The translations under genes were made by a program, and so were the position numbers. Under the pieces are notes generated by a model. That model was not told the DNA's origin. It saw only the letters and a program-made list of their open reading frames with translations, and did no database searches. 64,000 nt of DNA from Phoronis australis (taxonomy: Eukaryota > Phoronida > Phoronidae), in contig NMRA01000060.1 in the NCBI GenBank assembly GCA_002633005.1, positions 554,016 to 618,015 of the forward strand, given 5' to 3'. Shown here piece by piece: positions 9,636-24,600 of the stretch (its first letter is position 1; each line of letters starts with the position of its first letter).

Positions 9636-12600
9636 GTGAGTCTCGTCCAAGCATTTGCATGTTCTTGATCAGAGTTCATTCTCAACTTAACTTTTTATGT
9701 GCTCTGGTCAGGAGAGCTATTCCTACGTGCTCGAATGTCCAGCTAAGAGATGTGACTGTCCAAAGCTTGTATTAGGCACAAAACATCATCTCTTGTACGT
9801 CCAATTTCTCTGTTACAGTTCTAATTCTGTGAAATAATTGCTCGGATTTTATTTATTTGTTCGTGTTTTGAGAAAATGCGGTTTAAACGAGGCCTTTTGA
9901 AAATCGTAATTTAAATTATTAGGATTTTCTCAACAGCATTCTTCGAATAATATAATACGACGAGCGGTCTTACTATAGAATTGTGACCACTCACGTGAAA
10001 CTCTCGAATAGCCTTACTAACGTCTTGTATCGAATTCCACTGTGAGTAAATTTGTATATTTCTCGACTGTTTTACAGTACTTTTTATGACGAATAGAGTA
10101 ATGCAACCCAGAGAAACTTGTTAAGAATTAGACAAGAACAAATAACATATGAAATTCCGACGGCACGTAAACGAGGCAGAAAAATGTGCCTGACGGATGT
10201 TTACGGCATTGTGGGTAAATGAAAGCGAGATTCGAGTATCGCTAGGTAGAGTTCAGTAACTCTAGGACCTACGCTAGAACCTCGCTAAAATCCAGCCAAA
10301 AGCCTGTATTCTTATTTAAAATACACGGCAATATCTCACATAATCTAGCAAAGCCTTACTTTTCAGCAAGGTCCTAGCATTTCCGAACTCTATCCGGGAC
10401 GGCTGTATTTCTACATACATTTCCGTCCATACAAGGCCATCGTTGTTATGTGATTATTATTTTATTTATTTATTTATTATAGTGACATAAGGGTACCAGT
10501 AAATACAATATCAATGACAGATTATACACCACATCCCCCAGCCTCAATAGGCTTACTCAGTCACCTAATAATAATTAAATCAGTACATAACAAATTGCAC
10601 AAGCTCAAATATGACCACTTCAGACTAGTTTATATACAAACAATTATTTCTAACCTGCAAAGCGTCTTGAATGAATTTCGCTAGACCTTTCAAGTTATTT
10701 TGGAATATTTGAGGTGGGGCAGAACGCCGTAAAAATATAGTCGAATGTGAGTATATTTTTCACAATCAAAGATGAAATGAACTTCATCTTCAATTCCTTT
10801 TTTACAAACACGACAAATCCGTTCATTCACAGGAATTCCGAAGTACCGCCCCACCTCAACCTCTAATGGTAGAATACCTGCTCTCAATCGAGCTATGACG
10901 GATCTCTGAGACACCGGCAGACGTAAATACTCTTCTACACAATAGTCATTCTTAATAGATCTATATAAGTACAGTTTTGGTTTCTCTGTGATTATTTTTA
11001 ACCAATTTAACTCTTCTAACTGGAACCTGAATGTTCTGAAGTTTTCGAGAGACACAACTTGTTTGTTCCTGAAATTTTCTAAAAAGTCGCACTTCTCCAT
11101 AATTTTAAATATTAAATTTGACCAGTTGCAGGAGTTCCGATGTTTAAGGTCCCATAAAAAGACTTTTTTGCAATTCTGCTTTCATCCATTAGAACTAAAC
11201 GATTCCAGAGCCGTAGCATATTTTCCTGTTGTTTGTAGTGAATTTGGCCAACCCGTGTCGCCATAAAGTACTGCATTGGCAGCATACTTGTGGACCCCTA
11301 AAAATATACGTAGTGCTCTCGTTCTGATCATTTCACATTTGGAGTATTGAGAGTATCCCCAAATTCCAGATCCATATTCTAGAATTGAAGCTACGGACAT
11401 TTCAAAACATTTACTGTAACTGTTGAAACCCATGTTACCAATATGTTTGTACTTGCTCACCAGAGCTCCCAACGCTCTGGACGCGGAGTCTGCCAGTACC
11501 TCAGCTGTCAAAGTGAAATCCATAAACTCATTCAGAGTTACACCCAAATACTTATAACATTCTTTTAAATTCACAATGCGATCGCACAAAATGAATTCAT
11601 AACTCGTTCTTACATTTCCCCTCTTGCGAAAATGAACCACATCAGTCTTGGAAAAATTTACAGACATTTGCCACCTTGTTATGTGATATAAGTTGGTTTG
11701 ACATCTCTGCCTATAAGAAGAAAGCAGACATATCTAACCATTGCGTAACGGAATTTCATGGTAAGGCAGGGTTTTTGTCTGCTTCTTAACTCAACTTCAA
11801 CCTCAGTTCAGGTGAGCAGTATGCTTGCTTTTGCGGCAGGATTGAAAACTACACCTTTGAATCTGACATTTCAATGATCCAGAGAGTTCCTCACTTTTGC
11901 AGCACTGTTTTCTTGTTTTTGTTACAGCTACCGAGAGTGAAATGGAACTCTCAAATGGTTGGTTTTCTCCATTCCATATTTTACATAGGCTATTTAGTGA
12001 CCCAAATCCCGGGAGGGCTGCTTATAACCAAGGCAGGATTTGCTGGTAATAAGTGAGTAAAGTGACACCACGGGTGTGTGTTTTCCACATTTATTCTTTT
12101 CCAATATTAGTGCAATCGTTAATTAAATATTCATTAAGCTGCAAGGGAAGTCTACAATCAGACATTTCAATTGATTAAGCAGGACATCGAAAACTGGCCA
12201 CGAACATCATTTTCACACGAACTTAATCCGTAACATGATTTACCACTTTAATTCTTCCCTCGAATATATTTTTGTTATTCTTATTGTTTTGATCTGTCTG
12301 AGTAGATTTAGCAATGGTTCTTCATCACAAGAAAACATGATTTCAACTCTCAAAATGGCAGCAGACACGCCAAGTGAAACGCCAAGAAAACAGCAAACAC
12401 AAAACGACCCATAGCAGTAGTTGAGAACATTTGAAGGTACCCGCAGAAGAAGTACGTATCTGCCTCACTTACGTACAATACGAGAGTAGTGAACGGGACA
12501 TCATTTTACAGAGCTGGGTGGAAAAGTCGCTATACTAATCTGCTAACAGGCCAAACCCGTGTTCAGTATTCTGTTCACTGAAGTCTGTCCTCGATCTTTA

Positions 12601-15600
12601 TTAAACTGCTTTTCACATTAATACTATCAAACACGTGGTTTTTTAGTTAAAACAAAGCCTGATCGTATCCCTTGTCGCCGCATAGAGTTCATGTACAGAG
12701 GACAATAATACAGAAACACCAATTTACTCAATCCATATTATTGGTCAGCCACACCACTCTCAGTAAAAGGGTGACAAAAGTGCAAAACTGACAATTTCAG
12801 CCCAAAACCACCATTAGACGCTGCCAATGCTTTGACACAGATACCACAAATGTCACTTTAGTCAAAACCTGCTGTCTTCCTATCAGATGTGTTTTAAATT
12901 CTCGGGTGCTTGAAGACAACCCAGTGACATCGCAGTAGATTTCAGTCGCTGGCAAAGAAAATCAATACCATTACAGGGGTCCACAATTTTGAAGAAAAAT
13001 CAACAGCCTGCCAAATAGACTGTCCTGATTCACCACAAGTTGCCATCCACAAGCAAATCAGATCTCCTACTTGTAATGGGTACTTCAAAACAGTTGCCAA
13101 ACTTGGACACTGCCCCAAAAATTCAATTTCTAAGGACTGCAAGTTGTCTGCGGCTTCTCAAGGCCACCTGATACTCAGGCCGGGGTGGAAATGACTCCAT
13201 ATCCACCTCTCCAATTTCCAGCTGCGATCTCCTAAATCCCTGTCCAACAAAAACCAAAACGACGGTAGAAATACTAACCTCTTTATTCCAACCGCGCAAA
13301 GACAATACTGCATACCGGTTACCGTCGCTGACCAAACTCCGTACCCGGGACCACACTTCATTCCCACACTTGTGGTACGAAAACATCATTAATCAAACGA
13401 GCTGAAATTATTTTTAAGTGCAAAAAATTCTCCAAGCTTTCTCTCCGATGCAAATCCTTTTCTGCAGCCTCAGGCTCTTTGGTAATGAACAAGCAAACAT
13501 GCGTTTCTTCTTCGCAGCAGAGATTACGTCTAAATAAAAACTGATGACGGCATAAGTTCTAAGGAAGAATCTAATTGAAAACACCGTGCTTGCAAGCACT
13601 TTAATTCGTTTATATGGAGCGTGTGCATGTAAAACTAAACACGTTTGATCGATATTTGTGGGAGAACAAAGTAAATGAATTAACAGAGATGCAACGGAAG
13701 TTAGGAAGAGTACTTATTGATCGCTTCATCTAATTTGTTTTCTCCATGTAGTTTTTTCTAAGAGCGAGGCACAAAGCGTGTTATATGACCACTAAACGAT
13801 TGTTTAACGAAAAATTACACGTCGGGTTCGTTTTAGATCTTACAGTATGTTTGAAAAATCATTTGAGCCAAGTCGCAATTGGAATTACGATGGAGATAAA
13901 TACTATGCATATTTGAGTTGCGTAATGTTGTGTTCATAAACTGGTTAGACATAACTTGTCTTTACATATTAAATTTGTGTCCTGAATTTGTTTCAGAATG
14001 CTTTTTTGTTCCGTTCTTCTGTCAAGTTGTCTGAACATGCTGCTCCCTCTAGCGATCGATGATGTAGGCTTCGCGTTCACGTGCTTCGTTCGTTTCTTGC
14101 AGGGCATAAGCGAGGTACTTGTTGATTCTTACGATTAGTTGGGCTATTGTTTAGAGCCAGTGATAGTTTAATGTAGTTTAACAATTTGGGAAACTCTAGA
14201 GTTGTTTTCTGTGTTTTGTTTCTTGCTTTAAGTAGCGCAATATTCTGAAGCTTCAAGTGAGTTTAATTCATGAGTCTAAAAGAGGACACAATGAATTACA
14301 AAGCTATATCACATTTTGGTAAGTAGAGTTGAAAAAAAAATAGTCGATGCACACGAAATACGTATGAACACACTCCTAGTTTATTTTGAAATCTTAGTAA
14401 CCAGAGTAATTAAAGAAATGTATAGAGTTGCCATAGTGACGCTCTGGACCTTCGGGATTATTTCGGGCAAACGAACACGCTTTACTTTTTCTCGGACGTC
14501 TGAGCATTCGGACTTGTCTTCTTTCGAATTTGTTCGGAATTGTAAACCTTACGTCAAATTTTTCGTAACTTGTGTCTGCATGAGGACTTTCGCACTAATT
14601 AGTAAAGCATCCATTGGCATCGCTGAGCGTTCAAATGTTAGTTTATGATACAATTTAGCATTTCTTCGTCTTGGTCGCTGTTCACTAAACTTGTGTACCA
14701 GTGTTTTCTGTAGTGGTGTCATCATGCACGCTGGCCGGGACGTTGCCTTTTACGTAAATAAAGCAGTAATATTTTCTGCTACTGTGTTTGGCTTTCGCTA
14801 CATTGCCTGAGTTCGCCTTGTGTTATTTAGCTACACTACCTAACTCCCCCCAAAACACCCAACTGTTGGCATCATCGCCCATGGATTCGCAGCTCCCAAA
14901 TTGCCTTTTGACGTTCCCAACATAGGCGGCACTTCTTTCCAACAATCCATACATTGTAGGTTTCAAATGTGCCTGCCACTTTTCGTAAATCCCCCAGAGT
15001 TCGATGTTCACTGGTGCAAACGTGCCACTAAATATTGTTACTTGGAATTCGGATGCATGTTTATTCTATCTGAGTTTGGAACATTTGTTAGAACTGGCTC
15101 TGCCAGCATCTCTCATGTGACCAACATTTACACCAAAAAACAGTCAACAAGCCGAGAACTGCTGCTAGGGGTACATGACGTGTTTTAGTCGTGATAGAAC
15201 GGCCCGAAAATATTTTCTCCATTTTCGGGTACGTCGAAATTCCTGAGTAAACCACAAGCTTTTAAAATACACATTAGCTGATGGCGTTGAGATAAGCGTT
15301 GCATAGCTGAAGTCGCTTCGGTCAGATCAGCCGAGTTTGAAGTAACTTTTAGTATTACTACTCGGTGAAGTGGTTTCCTTTGTTTTGAATTTCATATCCG
15401 TTAAGAATTTAATTTTCACTTATAATTTCAAAGTAAATACACAGAAATTAGGGTGGAAAACCAGTAAACCTGAGTTAAAATTCCTGAAAAAGTAACAAAT
15501 ATCACGAATTTATGAATCCGCAACGGTCTAATTTGTGCAGTGCCACAGTATTCTGAGTAATCCGTTCTCGTGGGTCTCGTGAGCACATGTGTGAACTGTA

Positions 15601-18600
15601 AAGTTTCGTCGTTTTTTGCCGTTAAAAATGAGAGCGGCGAGTGACCGTGTTCAAGCACATACATTTTGTGTCGTAAAGCGAAAATCCCGATGAAAATCGA
15701 CTAATTTCAAGAGTTTAAGATTTTTGTCGGAAGTCATGGCGAAAATCCGAAAGGAAGAGGAACGAAAAATAACACAATTGTTGAAAATTTACCGAAAGTT
15801 TTTGCTTCAAAATTCCATCTACTTTCCAAGAGAATTATCGTGAACTTTTTAAGACCACGACATTACGATCAATGCTGCACGGCGGTTCGACAGCGACATA
15901 AATATTTGGTGGTTATACCATCCACCAACACGCGTGCGCTACAGTTCTGTATCCGTGTTCGTTAAAAACGAATTGTAGAAACAGTATAGTGGAGCGATCG
16001 AACGTCATAAACGACAGGTACATTATTATATTGTGCTTTTCCTGGACCTTGCTAATTCTGTATATGTTGGGATCACTTAACAAACTTGCCGAAAAAGTGC
16101 TGTTCTGTATAAACGTAATGCCGCCGAAAAAAAGTTTCATTTATGAAAATTGTATCGACGTTCAAGGCATCTCACCATTTAAAAGTAGTTCCATTGCCAG
16201 AGCCGAGTGGATAACTAACTATTGAAATCGCTGATAAAATCGTGTCAAGTTAGTAGTCGCTGTAACCCTGAGATTCTAACACGATCTGTCAGTCAGCTTA
16301 CGTTATACACTCAGTGTTACGGTCCACTGCTTCGCAATGTACATGTAAGATTCGACTCTGACTGAATTATGATTATGGAAGATTCGTTTCTATTATATAA
16401 TTCCCGTCTCGATACCTCAAAGTATTCAAACTTGTATTGTTCACATTTGTTGCAACGCATCCTTTCAGGCCATTCTAGACAAGAGAACTAACGTCCGCTT
16501 TATGTGTTAATACAAATCGCCAATTCTCCGCTCCGTTGTCTGCCAGACATTCGCTAAAGCCCAAGGGAGGTGTCTTTGCCATTAAGGATATCTAGCAGTT
16601 ACCGGTGCTTTCGCCCGGGTAGCAGCTAGTGGGAAGCGCCGAGGGGAAATAGTGTAAGGCAGTAGAAATTTCTTTCCAGAACACAAAGTATGATAATCAT
16701 ATATTCTTTAGTGAAAACTGATATTGTATTTACAAAAGTTGCTTTATAAATGTACATGATACTGAGGTGGAAAGCTAGCTAGCTGTATGCTGACGACTGT
16801 GTGTAGAGCTCAGTTAGACACCGAAATTCCACGTAACTTGACCCGGGTGTTCAGCTCGTCACTTCAGTCGTCGTGGCTTGAAACTTATATATAGAACTAA
16901 CGACCTGTAGGGGTGCATGCAGAATCTGGGAATGCTCCGAGACTCACCTTGCCAGTTACAGCCGTTTATAGAAGTAAAAAAAAACAATGTAATAAACGTT
17001 ATTTTTCGTAATTCTCCGCCTTTTGTAACAAAGAAAAATCTGTCGTCGTTTTGACCAAACAGTGCCTACTCGTGACACGCGCACGTACGCGCCTTTTCCT
17101 AAAATTTTGCGATATCTCTCGAGAGTTTTTTCTGAAATTGGGTTTTCTGCTATTAAAATATCAAAAACGTGTAACGAAATGAAACCTCTTCTGATTGATA
17201 TGACATGTACCCAACCTCACTTGTTGATTGAAGAACATGGAAATTGGCCAATAGGTGACGCAGTGGCGCCCAAAAGAGCGCATCGCAATTTTAGCAGCAG
17301 AAAAACTATAAAACGTCAATTTTCCAACACCCGTAAATAATTAGTTTACTGAAGGAAGAGTAATTTTTTTAATGAGGCATCATTCATTTTGACGGCGACA
17401 GGCCCGATGAATTATATACTCGACAGAAGCAGGAGGGAGTGAAATTAAGCTGACGGAATGACGTCACCCAGGCCATTGAGCTGACCGACGCAGTGGAGTC
17501 ACCAAGGCCAGTATGAAACTGGCCACCCCCCCTCCGCGTCCGCAAAAAAGCGGCCCGCGAGAAAAAATAGAACACTTCGAATCCAAATAGGGGGCCGGTG
17601 CAATACCCGGGACCAAGGCGGTGCCGAAACGGGCGCTACGAAAGTCTGTAGTGGAGCGGGGGAGACGGAGTTTGTGCAAACGATGCATTTTATATAATAG
17701 ATGCCACTCAAAAAACCAACCTAGTTTGTATCAATTTATATCGAGTAGGCTGTCGATATCAGCAAGTACAGCTCTTTTACCTGACATCTGGCGGCAGAGG
17801 TTCGAATGCAGTCTGTTCTAAACTAAACTTCCAGTCACGAAAAGACTATAATAGTAAACCAAAGAAAAAATGTGCACTTGATTATTTGACGAATTAGTCG
17901 CGAAACTGCAAGTCTACTTATTAACACGTCGCGGGCCGTGAAGTCAGGTTAACCTCATCCCACGGAACTGCCAGGGCAAAAGTTGTACTATATCAAAGAT
18001 TCGAATCATGTATATGAATGTCTAAATAAAGATTCCCCTAACATCTGACCACAGGATTTAAAATCGAGTTATTGTTTCATAACAGCTTTCTGTCAGCAAA
18101 CATTGAATTAGCATGCGCTCACACTGCCTCGGTACCCGGTCAATTAGTTTATTGCCGGCATCTAAAGCCGGTAACGCAGTGATTTATTCATTGCTGACTT
18201 CTCAAAACATTTGCACTCACGAACATTCCAAGGCATTACAAATTGTATCTAATGTGACAGGCTTTGTTTCAGTTTTATATAAGCATTGGTTAAGGTGAGA
18301 ATAATTTATTTTGAAACAGAACGCACTATAATAAACGTCAACAAGGCAACTCGCAATCCCGACTTAGACGAGTGCTCAACCGACGAAGACTTCACAGGTC
18401 GATCGTTAGGTTTCACAGACTATCAGTTCGAACCGGAATACACTGATCAAGAAATGATAGAGAGGCTCCTTGAACGTGCACAGACAATGGAACATATATA
18501 TGGATACTTCGTTCCGAAAACCGTTTGAATTAGTTATCATGGTGTCAGTGAGCCAACTGCACGATAATGGAAACGGCTGACGCTTGCGTTTCACTGCCAC

Positions 18601-21600
18601 GAAATTTCAGCAGGTGAAGCGCCTTCTTGTAGAAGCGCAGATATGTCTCACGGACCATCCTGAATTTTGCAGCTCAGCTAAAGAGAGGTGTGCTTACGAC
18701 GTTTTTTTAGAAGGCTAAGGAAAAGAACTACCTAAAACACCTTACACCCAGAGTACCAAACAGAAGCCTCATGAACGAATCAGCCATCAAATATAATAAT
18801 ATAAAACGTTATGGTCTCACGCGTTGAATTAATTGTAATTGCTTATGTTTTCATGGCCAACTAAAATTCTCCATAATCAAAAGCTGATCAACAACCGATC
18901 CGACGAAATGCAGACAACTGAAAACACGGCGAAGTTTCACGGACTCATACTTGGTAACGGCGTACTTTTCATTCTTCACTACCTCGAGCCACTTCCGAAG
19001 CATTATGGGCTCTTGAGGAAATCGAAAAAATGATATAACCGCTTTCCTCGCAGTTTCATAGTTCATACAAGCGGTAACGATACGCCACGCCATAGCGGAA
19101 CTAACTCTGCAGAAGAACCACTGACGTCGCCGCGTGGTTTCTCACCTTCCTCACAGGTTTAACGCGACTCCACTCGGCGAGGTGAGATCGACCGTGTACC
19201 AGATGATGTGGATATTGACCGATTAAGACACTAAAAAGACTAATTAAATCGGGTGACATTCTCCTTTAAGTACGCTGAACGTCACACTCCATGTTGGCTA
19301 ACTTCCCAACTTGACATGTCTCAGAATGGATAAATTGTCTGAATTTGTGCTGAATATTGGTTTACCTTTGCATCTTTGAAGTTAATATTCAGTTTGTTGA
19401 ATTTATAGGCATAATTGTCAAGTGAGCAGTTCACCAATTCTACAGTTTAAAACGTAGGGTGTTCATAATTTTGCAGGGCGTGGTCTTTCCTTCCTTTTAC
19501 TCGATATTAAGTCACTGGACAACACCTGGTGAAATTGGACGTTTGGGTGGCCTAGCCATTACAGGTACGGACTTGAGTACAGTTTGTTCAATGGTACTTG
19601 TACTACGTCAGGAGCCATTACAGGTACGGACTTGAGTACAGTTTGTTTAATGGTACTTGTACTACGTCAGGAGCTAGTTTCGTAATGACAAGACATTGAA
19701 ATTTTTGAGCTTAAGTCTCTGGGCTACATTAAATCCCTAGCCCTGCTAACCAGATGTTTATGAACATTCCAGGCTGGCTGGCTGATGTGGAACATCCTTT
19801 TGTACTACACTCCTTACTGACTGTTATAAGCCGGCGACTACCGCGTTGAATGCGCGTGATGACTACTACAGGGTAACACAGCCCTAGAACTATATCAGCC
19901 GATTTCATAAAGGTGGTTTAACAAAACCAGGTTTAAGACTTAAACCTGGTCTTCCTAAACCTGGTCTAATTTTAGACCTAACTTGCATTTCACCAACATG
20001 GTTTAAAAGTCTTAAAGCCTGGTTTTGCTAGACCAGGGAGCTGGTTCAGTAGAACCAGGTTTAAAGTATCAAAGGCACCCAACTGTGTCGAGCTGGGTAA
20101 ACCCAACAAAGAAACTATTGAAGTGTTTCAATGAAACCTTGATCATGTGGGTATAGAATGGCATACACCAGTAGAATCAGTGCAGACATTAACGACAAAG
20201 GTCTAAAAGCTTTTCTCATGAGGAAAAATGTTATTTGTGTGCCCAACACACACACATTAAAGAACATGCTGATGATTAGATGTAAAATGATAAATGCCCA
20301 AATCTATTTCCGTGTTATTTTAGTGTTTATTTTTCACGGCCAAAGGGGGGGCAAGACCCCTTCCCCGGCAGCATTGAATCGGAGAACAGTGGAGGTGAAA
20401 CTCAGTCAGAAGAATCAGAGGATGCTGTCTTAAGTCAAATCCGTAGGGCTTGCGACGATGAGACCTGCTTGACCAGTCGTATTCTGAGGAATCCGCAGGA
20501 CACACTCCATGGCCAGCACGTACTGGTCTACGCATAGGCGGATCCAGGGGGGTCAAGGGGTCCGGAGCCCCCCTTTTCCCTTGATTTTAATGATATCAAA
20601 TCTATAATTTTCAAATTGTTGACTTGGTCCCCCTTTCAAAAAGTCCTTGACCCTCCGCTCCCCTTTAAAAAATCCTGGATCCGCCCCTGCTACGTTTGAT
20701 CTCGTGTCGTAGTAAACCTGAATATTGGAAATAGTCCATTTTCGCTCTAAAACTGCGTCGCAATTGCACACCGCGGCATCGTTCAGTTGTACCTATACCA
20801 TGCAAGTCTGACATATTTAACAGTTAAACCTGGGTCTGACCAAGTCTAAAGTTAAACATAGTTTAAGATCTTAATACAGGTCTAAAGGATATAGACCTCG
20901 TTGGTGAAATGAAAACTGACTTAGACCAGGTCTAAACTGGAGTTAAACCAGGTTTTACAAGACCACTGGTCTAAAAGTTAAACCACCTTTATGAAATGCA
21001 GATTATCATTAAACCTGGTCTAAGTCCAGTTTAAACCAGGTTTAACTTTAAACCACCTTTATGAAATCGGCTGTATGTGTCTATACTGTAGTAGAGCGAA
21101 GTAATGTGTAAATGTCTTAAAATCGACCAACAATCAAAACAGCAGAAGTTTTTTCGGTATAGTTGCCAGCATGTAGTGATGTGCAAGCTTTTTTAATTTC
21201 CGAATTGAACGTGATTGCCGAATATTTGTTCACTCAGTGCACGCTTTGATTGTGATTTGGTGGACTGACATGCATGTGATGTGTGCGTTTTCATTCTTTT
21301 GATAGGAAGTCCTCTGTGTTTGCTCAAAAAGCAGACATTTCAGTCACTACAAGTGTATCCCGTTTTCATGCACTGAGAAAATCCTGCCGACGAGCCAGTT
21401 TTAATCATTCGGTAAAAGTAGGACTGGACCTAATAAAAATATTTGGTCGACGAAGAAAGTTCTTCTCTTGTAATTTTTTATCAATGGTGTTCAACCTCGC
21501 AGACTTCATGCGAAATGAAAGAAATTTCCACGATTACTCACTCACTCCAAGGTTCACTATTGCAAAATGATATTCACAAGTCCGACAGTTTACTACTCTC

Positions 21601-24600
21601 AGTGTGTGCTAATGAAGCGAAACTGACATTCATAAACTATTGTTCCTGTGTCCATTTAGTAACTATTTAGTAAACCATTTAGGGGAAGAGTTCTTAAAAA
21701 TTTCATTGCATAGTTTGCAAATGAGCTCAGTTCCAATCCTTCACAATTGCTATTCTTGAATTTAAAAATTTCATCTTTAAAACGGGGACAACATCGAGGG
21801 CACGGAGGTATTTCATTTCAGGGTTGGGGGGACTTACCGGCAGCTTTAATCTTGGGAAGACTGGACGTGACTCTCTCACATGGTGGAGGCTGGCAGGGAT
21901 AGGTTAATCTACAACACTTATTTACGATCCGGCTATGCGCGTGTTTTCGATGCGGTGGGTGAGGTTGAAACGCTGTGGATGAACTTTTCAGTCGCGCCGT
22001 AAAATGATGTGGTCTCGACGTGGATTTGATGAATGTGTCGTGGTTTATAATTCAGTAATATTCCAACTTCACATTCTTTTCAAAATTCAAATACACATTT
22101 ATTTTTCCGTATTCATAAGAAATGCTTTGGAGCTCACTTTGGCATTGGCAAGAAACCCATACAGTTTAAGTGTTTGATAGCCGTGCGCTGTTCTTGGGTT
22201 ACTGGGTACACAATGCGTCTAAACCGGCTATCCCTATTTCCAGAATGGCTAGGCATGAGTGGCGCAGCACTGAAATAAGTAGGGGCAGGCCATAGCCCCC
22301 ACAGCCCCCTATGGTGCGCCGCCCGTGTATGAGCGACTTCAGTAACCTGACAAAATTTATTCAAGTCAATGTTTGACTAAATGTTTCCGTGCGATTGTGT
22401 GATGGAGTATAATCACTCATTTTTAAAAGCACGCGCGGTTTGAAAGTTTGGCAGAAGGTAACGTTCAGGAATCCAGAAACAGAACTTTGTGGAAATACAT
22501 CTGAATTTGGATTCCGTTTTTGCCAGTAACCGTCATGGCATCCTCATCTCTTGGATTAGGCCTACCAACCGCATCTTATCTCAAGATACTGGAGCCGCCA
22601 AGAGTAATCGCGGCGTTTACAGATTTCCCTTCTGCCGGGTTTAACTGCCTAAGGGCTCTACAAAAAATGGCGGACGTATGCGAAATATGATCAAAAGCAG
22701 GGGCGGATCCAGTTTTTAGTTGGGGGGGGGGCAGGGCAGAGTATTAGCCAGGATTTTACCCGTCAGACATTTGCACCCGCCATTTGCCAAATGGAATCTG
22801 GAAGAGTTTTGGGGGGCATAGCCCCCTTGGCCCCCCATCTAAATCCACCTCTGAAAAGGTCCACCGATTAAGAAATAACCACCCTCCGCGCACTGCTGGC
22901 TACGGGCCTGTTCACAGACGCGATGGAGTTGTTTTGGCATTCGGCTGAAGAAAATACGTTTGAGCAACTTCGAATGAAAAAATGTCCAACTATGAGGGGA
23001 GTTGCATTGACTTGAAGAGTGAACGTCACGGACTTAGCACATTGCATTCTGCTTGTAAACTGCTTTGTGGAGAAACTGGACACGCAAGACGTTTAGTTTG
23101 TGCAATTGAAAAAGCATAAAACCGTGTGTACCCCACAAAAATTGCATTACTCAAAGTGGGTCTTGTGGCCTGAAAAGAAAACTTGACCATGTTTTGTTAC
23201 ACGAATGAAAGGAATGTTAGTGCAAGTACATGCAGGTGAAAGCATAGGCGTATGTTAATCTAATACGTGGAATAATCCGTAGCGGACGCCCAGTGTCAAT
23301 ATGTGGAATAGTTCGTAACGTATAATGTACGCTTATGGTTTGGTTCACTCTTGGTATTCTCTAATCACAAAATTAATGCTTTTCGTTTTTATCAAAAGTA
23401 CAGCGCCACTTTCTATTCAACTTCTTGTTTAATATTGGAAATTCAGATATCACAATTTGCTAGGAAATAATTAATTTTGCTTGGGTACGTTCTGTAGGCG
23501 TGTATGCCGGCGCCGTTTTGGGGTATCCTCTAGATGGCGTGCTCACCCATTACGTCAGCTGGAGGAGCGTGTATTTTTCGCACGGTGCCTTTGGTATAAC
23601 GTGGGCAGTTGCGTGGTTCTTTTTGAGTTACGAAAAGCCAGAGGTCCACCCGCATATCAGCAAAGAGGAGTTGGAGCATTTCCACCAAAGAAGTCATCGT
23701 TGCAACGTAAAGTCCGTCAGTCATGTGAGTCCATTCTGGCTGTTTCTGAGCAATTTCAGTTTCCGGTTAATGTATTTTACGGGAAGTTTTCGCATCTATT
23801 TTACTGTCCAGTAAATGAAAAAAAAATAATTCCGGCATTGAAACGCTGTCAAAATTTTATACGTAAGATCACATATTTCGTCCTTGGTGGTCCATGTACT
23901 ATAGTCTATGCTATTACGCGCTCCATCCTGTAGTATGAACATGTTTGTGAAATGCATAAATTTTGGACGAGGTTACTCATAATCTTATAGGGAAATGTTA
24001 CTTTTTGATGCTTGTTTCGTAAATATGACTTACTCTACTTACTTTGAAGTATTTTGAATCTTCCTAGTCTTTGTAAAAATTAAATTTACCATAATAAATG
24101 CTATTTCGCACAATGCGAACATTGCGTGTCTAGTCGCATGCTTCTTTGTAGAATGGGTTTAATTTCCTGTTTCTGACAATAGTTCAGGTCCAGTGCTTCG
24201 GCTAAAAATCGCTTGGCGTATTGGCCATGGGAGCACTTACACCAAAAAATAGAGACCACAACTTAGTCGTCTTCCTATCTTCTTCACTGCGTCACACCAT
24301 GATTTCCAAAATTTGCCATGCTTACTAAGTTCATTTTCAGCGAAACTATTCAAAATGTTTTTGTGCAGTAATAAGAATGTCCACGCGCCCAATTCAGTCT
24401 ACTTAGTTTGAATGTCATCTGAGTGTCACCTGAACACTTCAGTCTACTTAGTTTGAATGTCATCTGAGTGTCACCTGAACACTTGCTGAGGTAATCCTCA
24501 AATTTCCGTGTTTGAAGAATAAAACGTTTTAAGTTGCCAGAATAAGTTGGAAACTCGATATCATTTCAGAGTGCGCAGGTGCCATGGAAGAGGATATTTA

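Larger units (their letters stand above)
9636..11927 (+). other. SLC17 intron 1, holds a miniature element and a LINE
   Basis: Besides the miniature element (10245-10395) and the antisense LINE (10455-11675), nothing else is recognisable. Confidence 0.7.
14115..19476 (+). other. SLC17 intron 3, mostly unrecognised, one decayed transposon at 17815-19265
   Basis: From 14115 to about 17400 I see nothing beyond AT-rich sequence and short chance frames. A GC-rich patch at 17500-17660 resembles a miniature element but its ends are unclear. A B-box-like GGTTCGAATGC at 17802 hints at a tRNA-derived repeat. Confidence 0.4.
19565..23497 (+). other. SLC17 intron 4
   Basis: It contains the donor duplication, the 19896-21073 inverted-repeat element with a nested miniature element, and another miniature element at 22698-22853. 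A stretch at 22240-22330 (AGTGGCGCAGC, then CCCCCACAGCCCCC) looks like a further miniature element without clear ends. Confidence 0.6.

Noticed and set aside
23481-23933. 150-codon + strand open frame
   Set aside because: It overlaps SLC17 exon 5 in another frame and has no family features.
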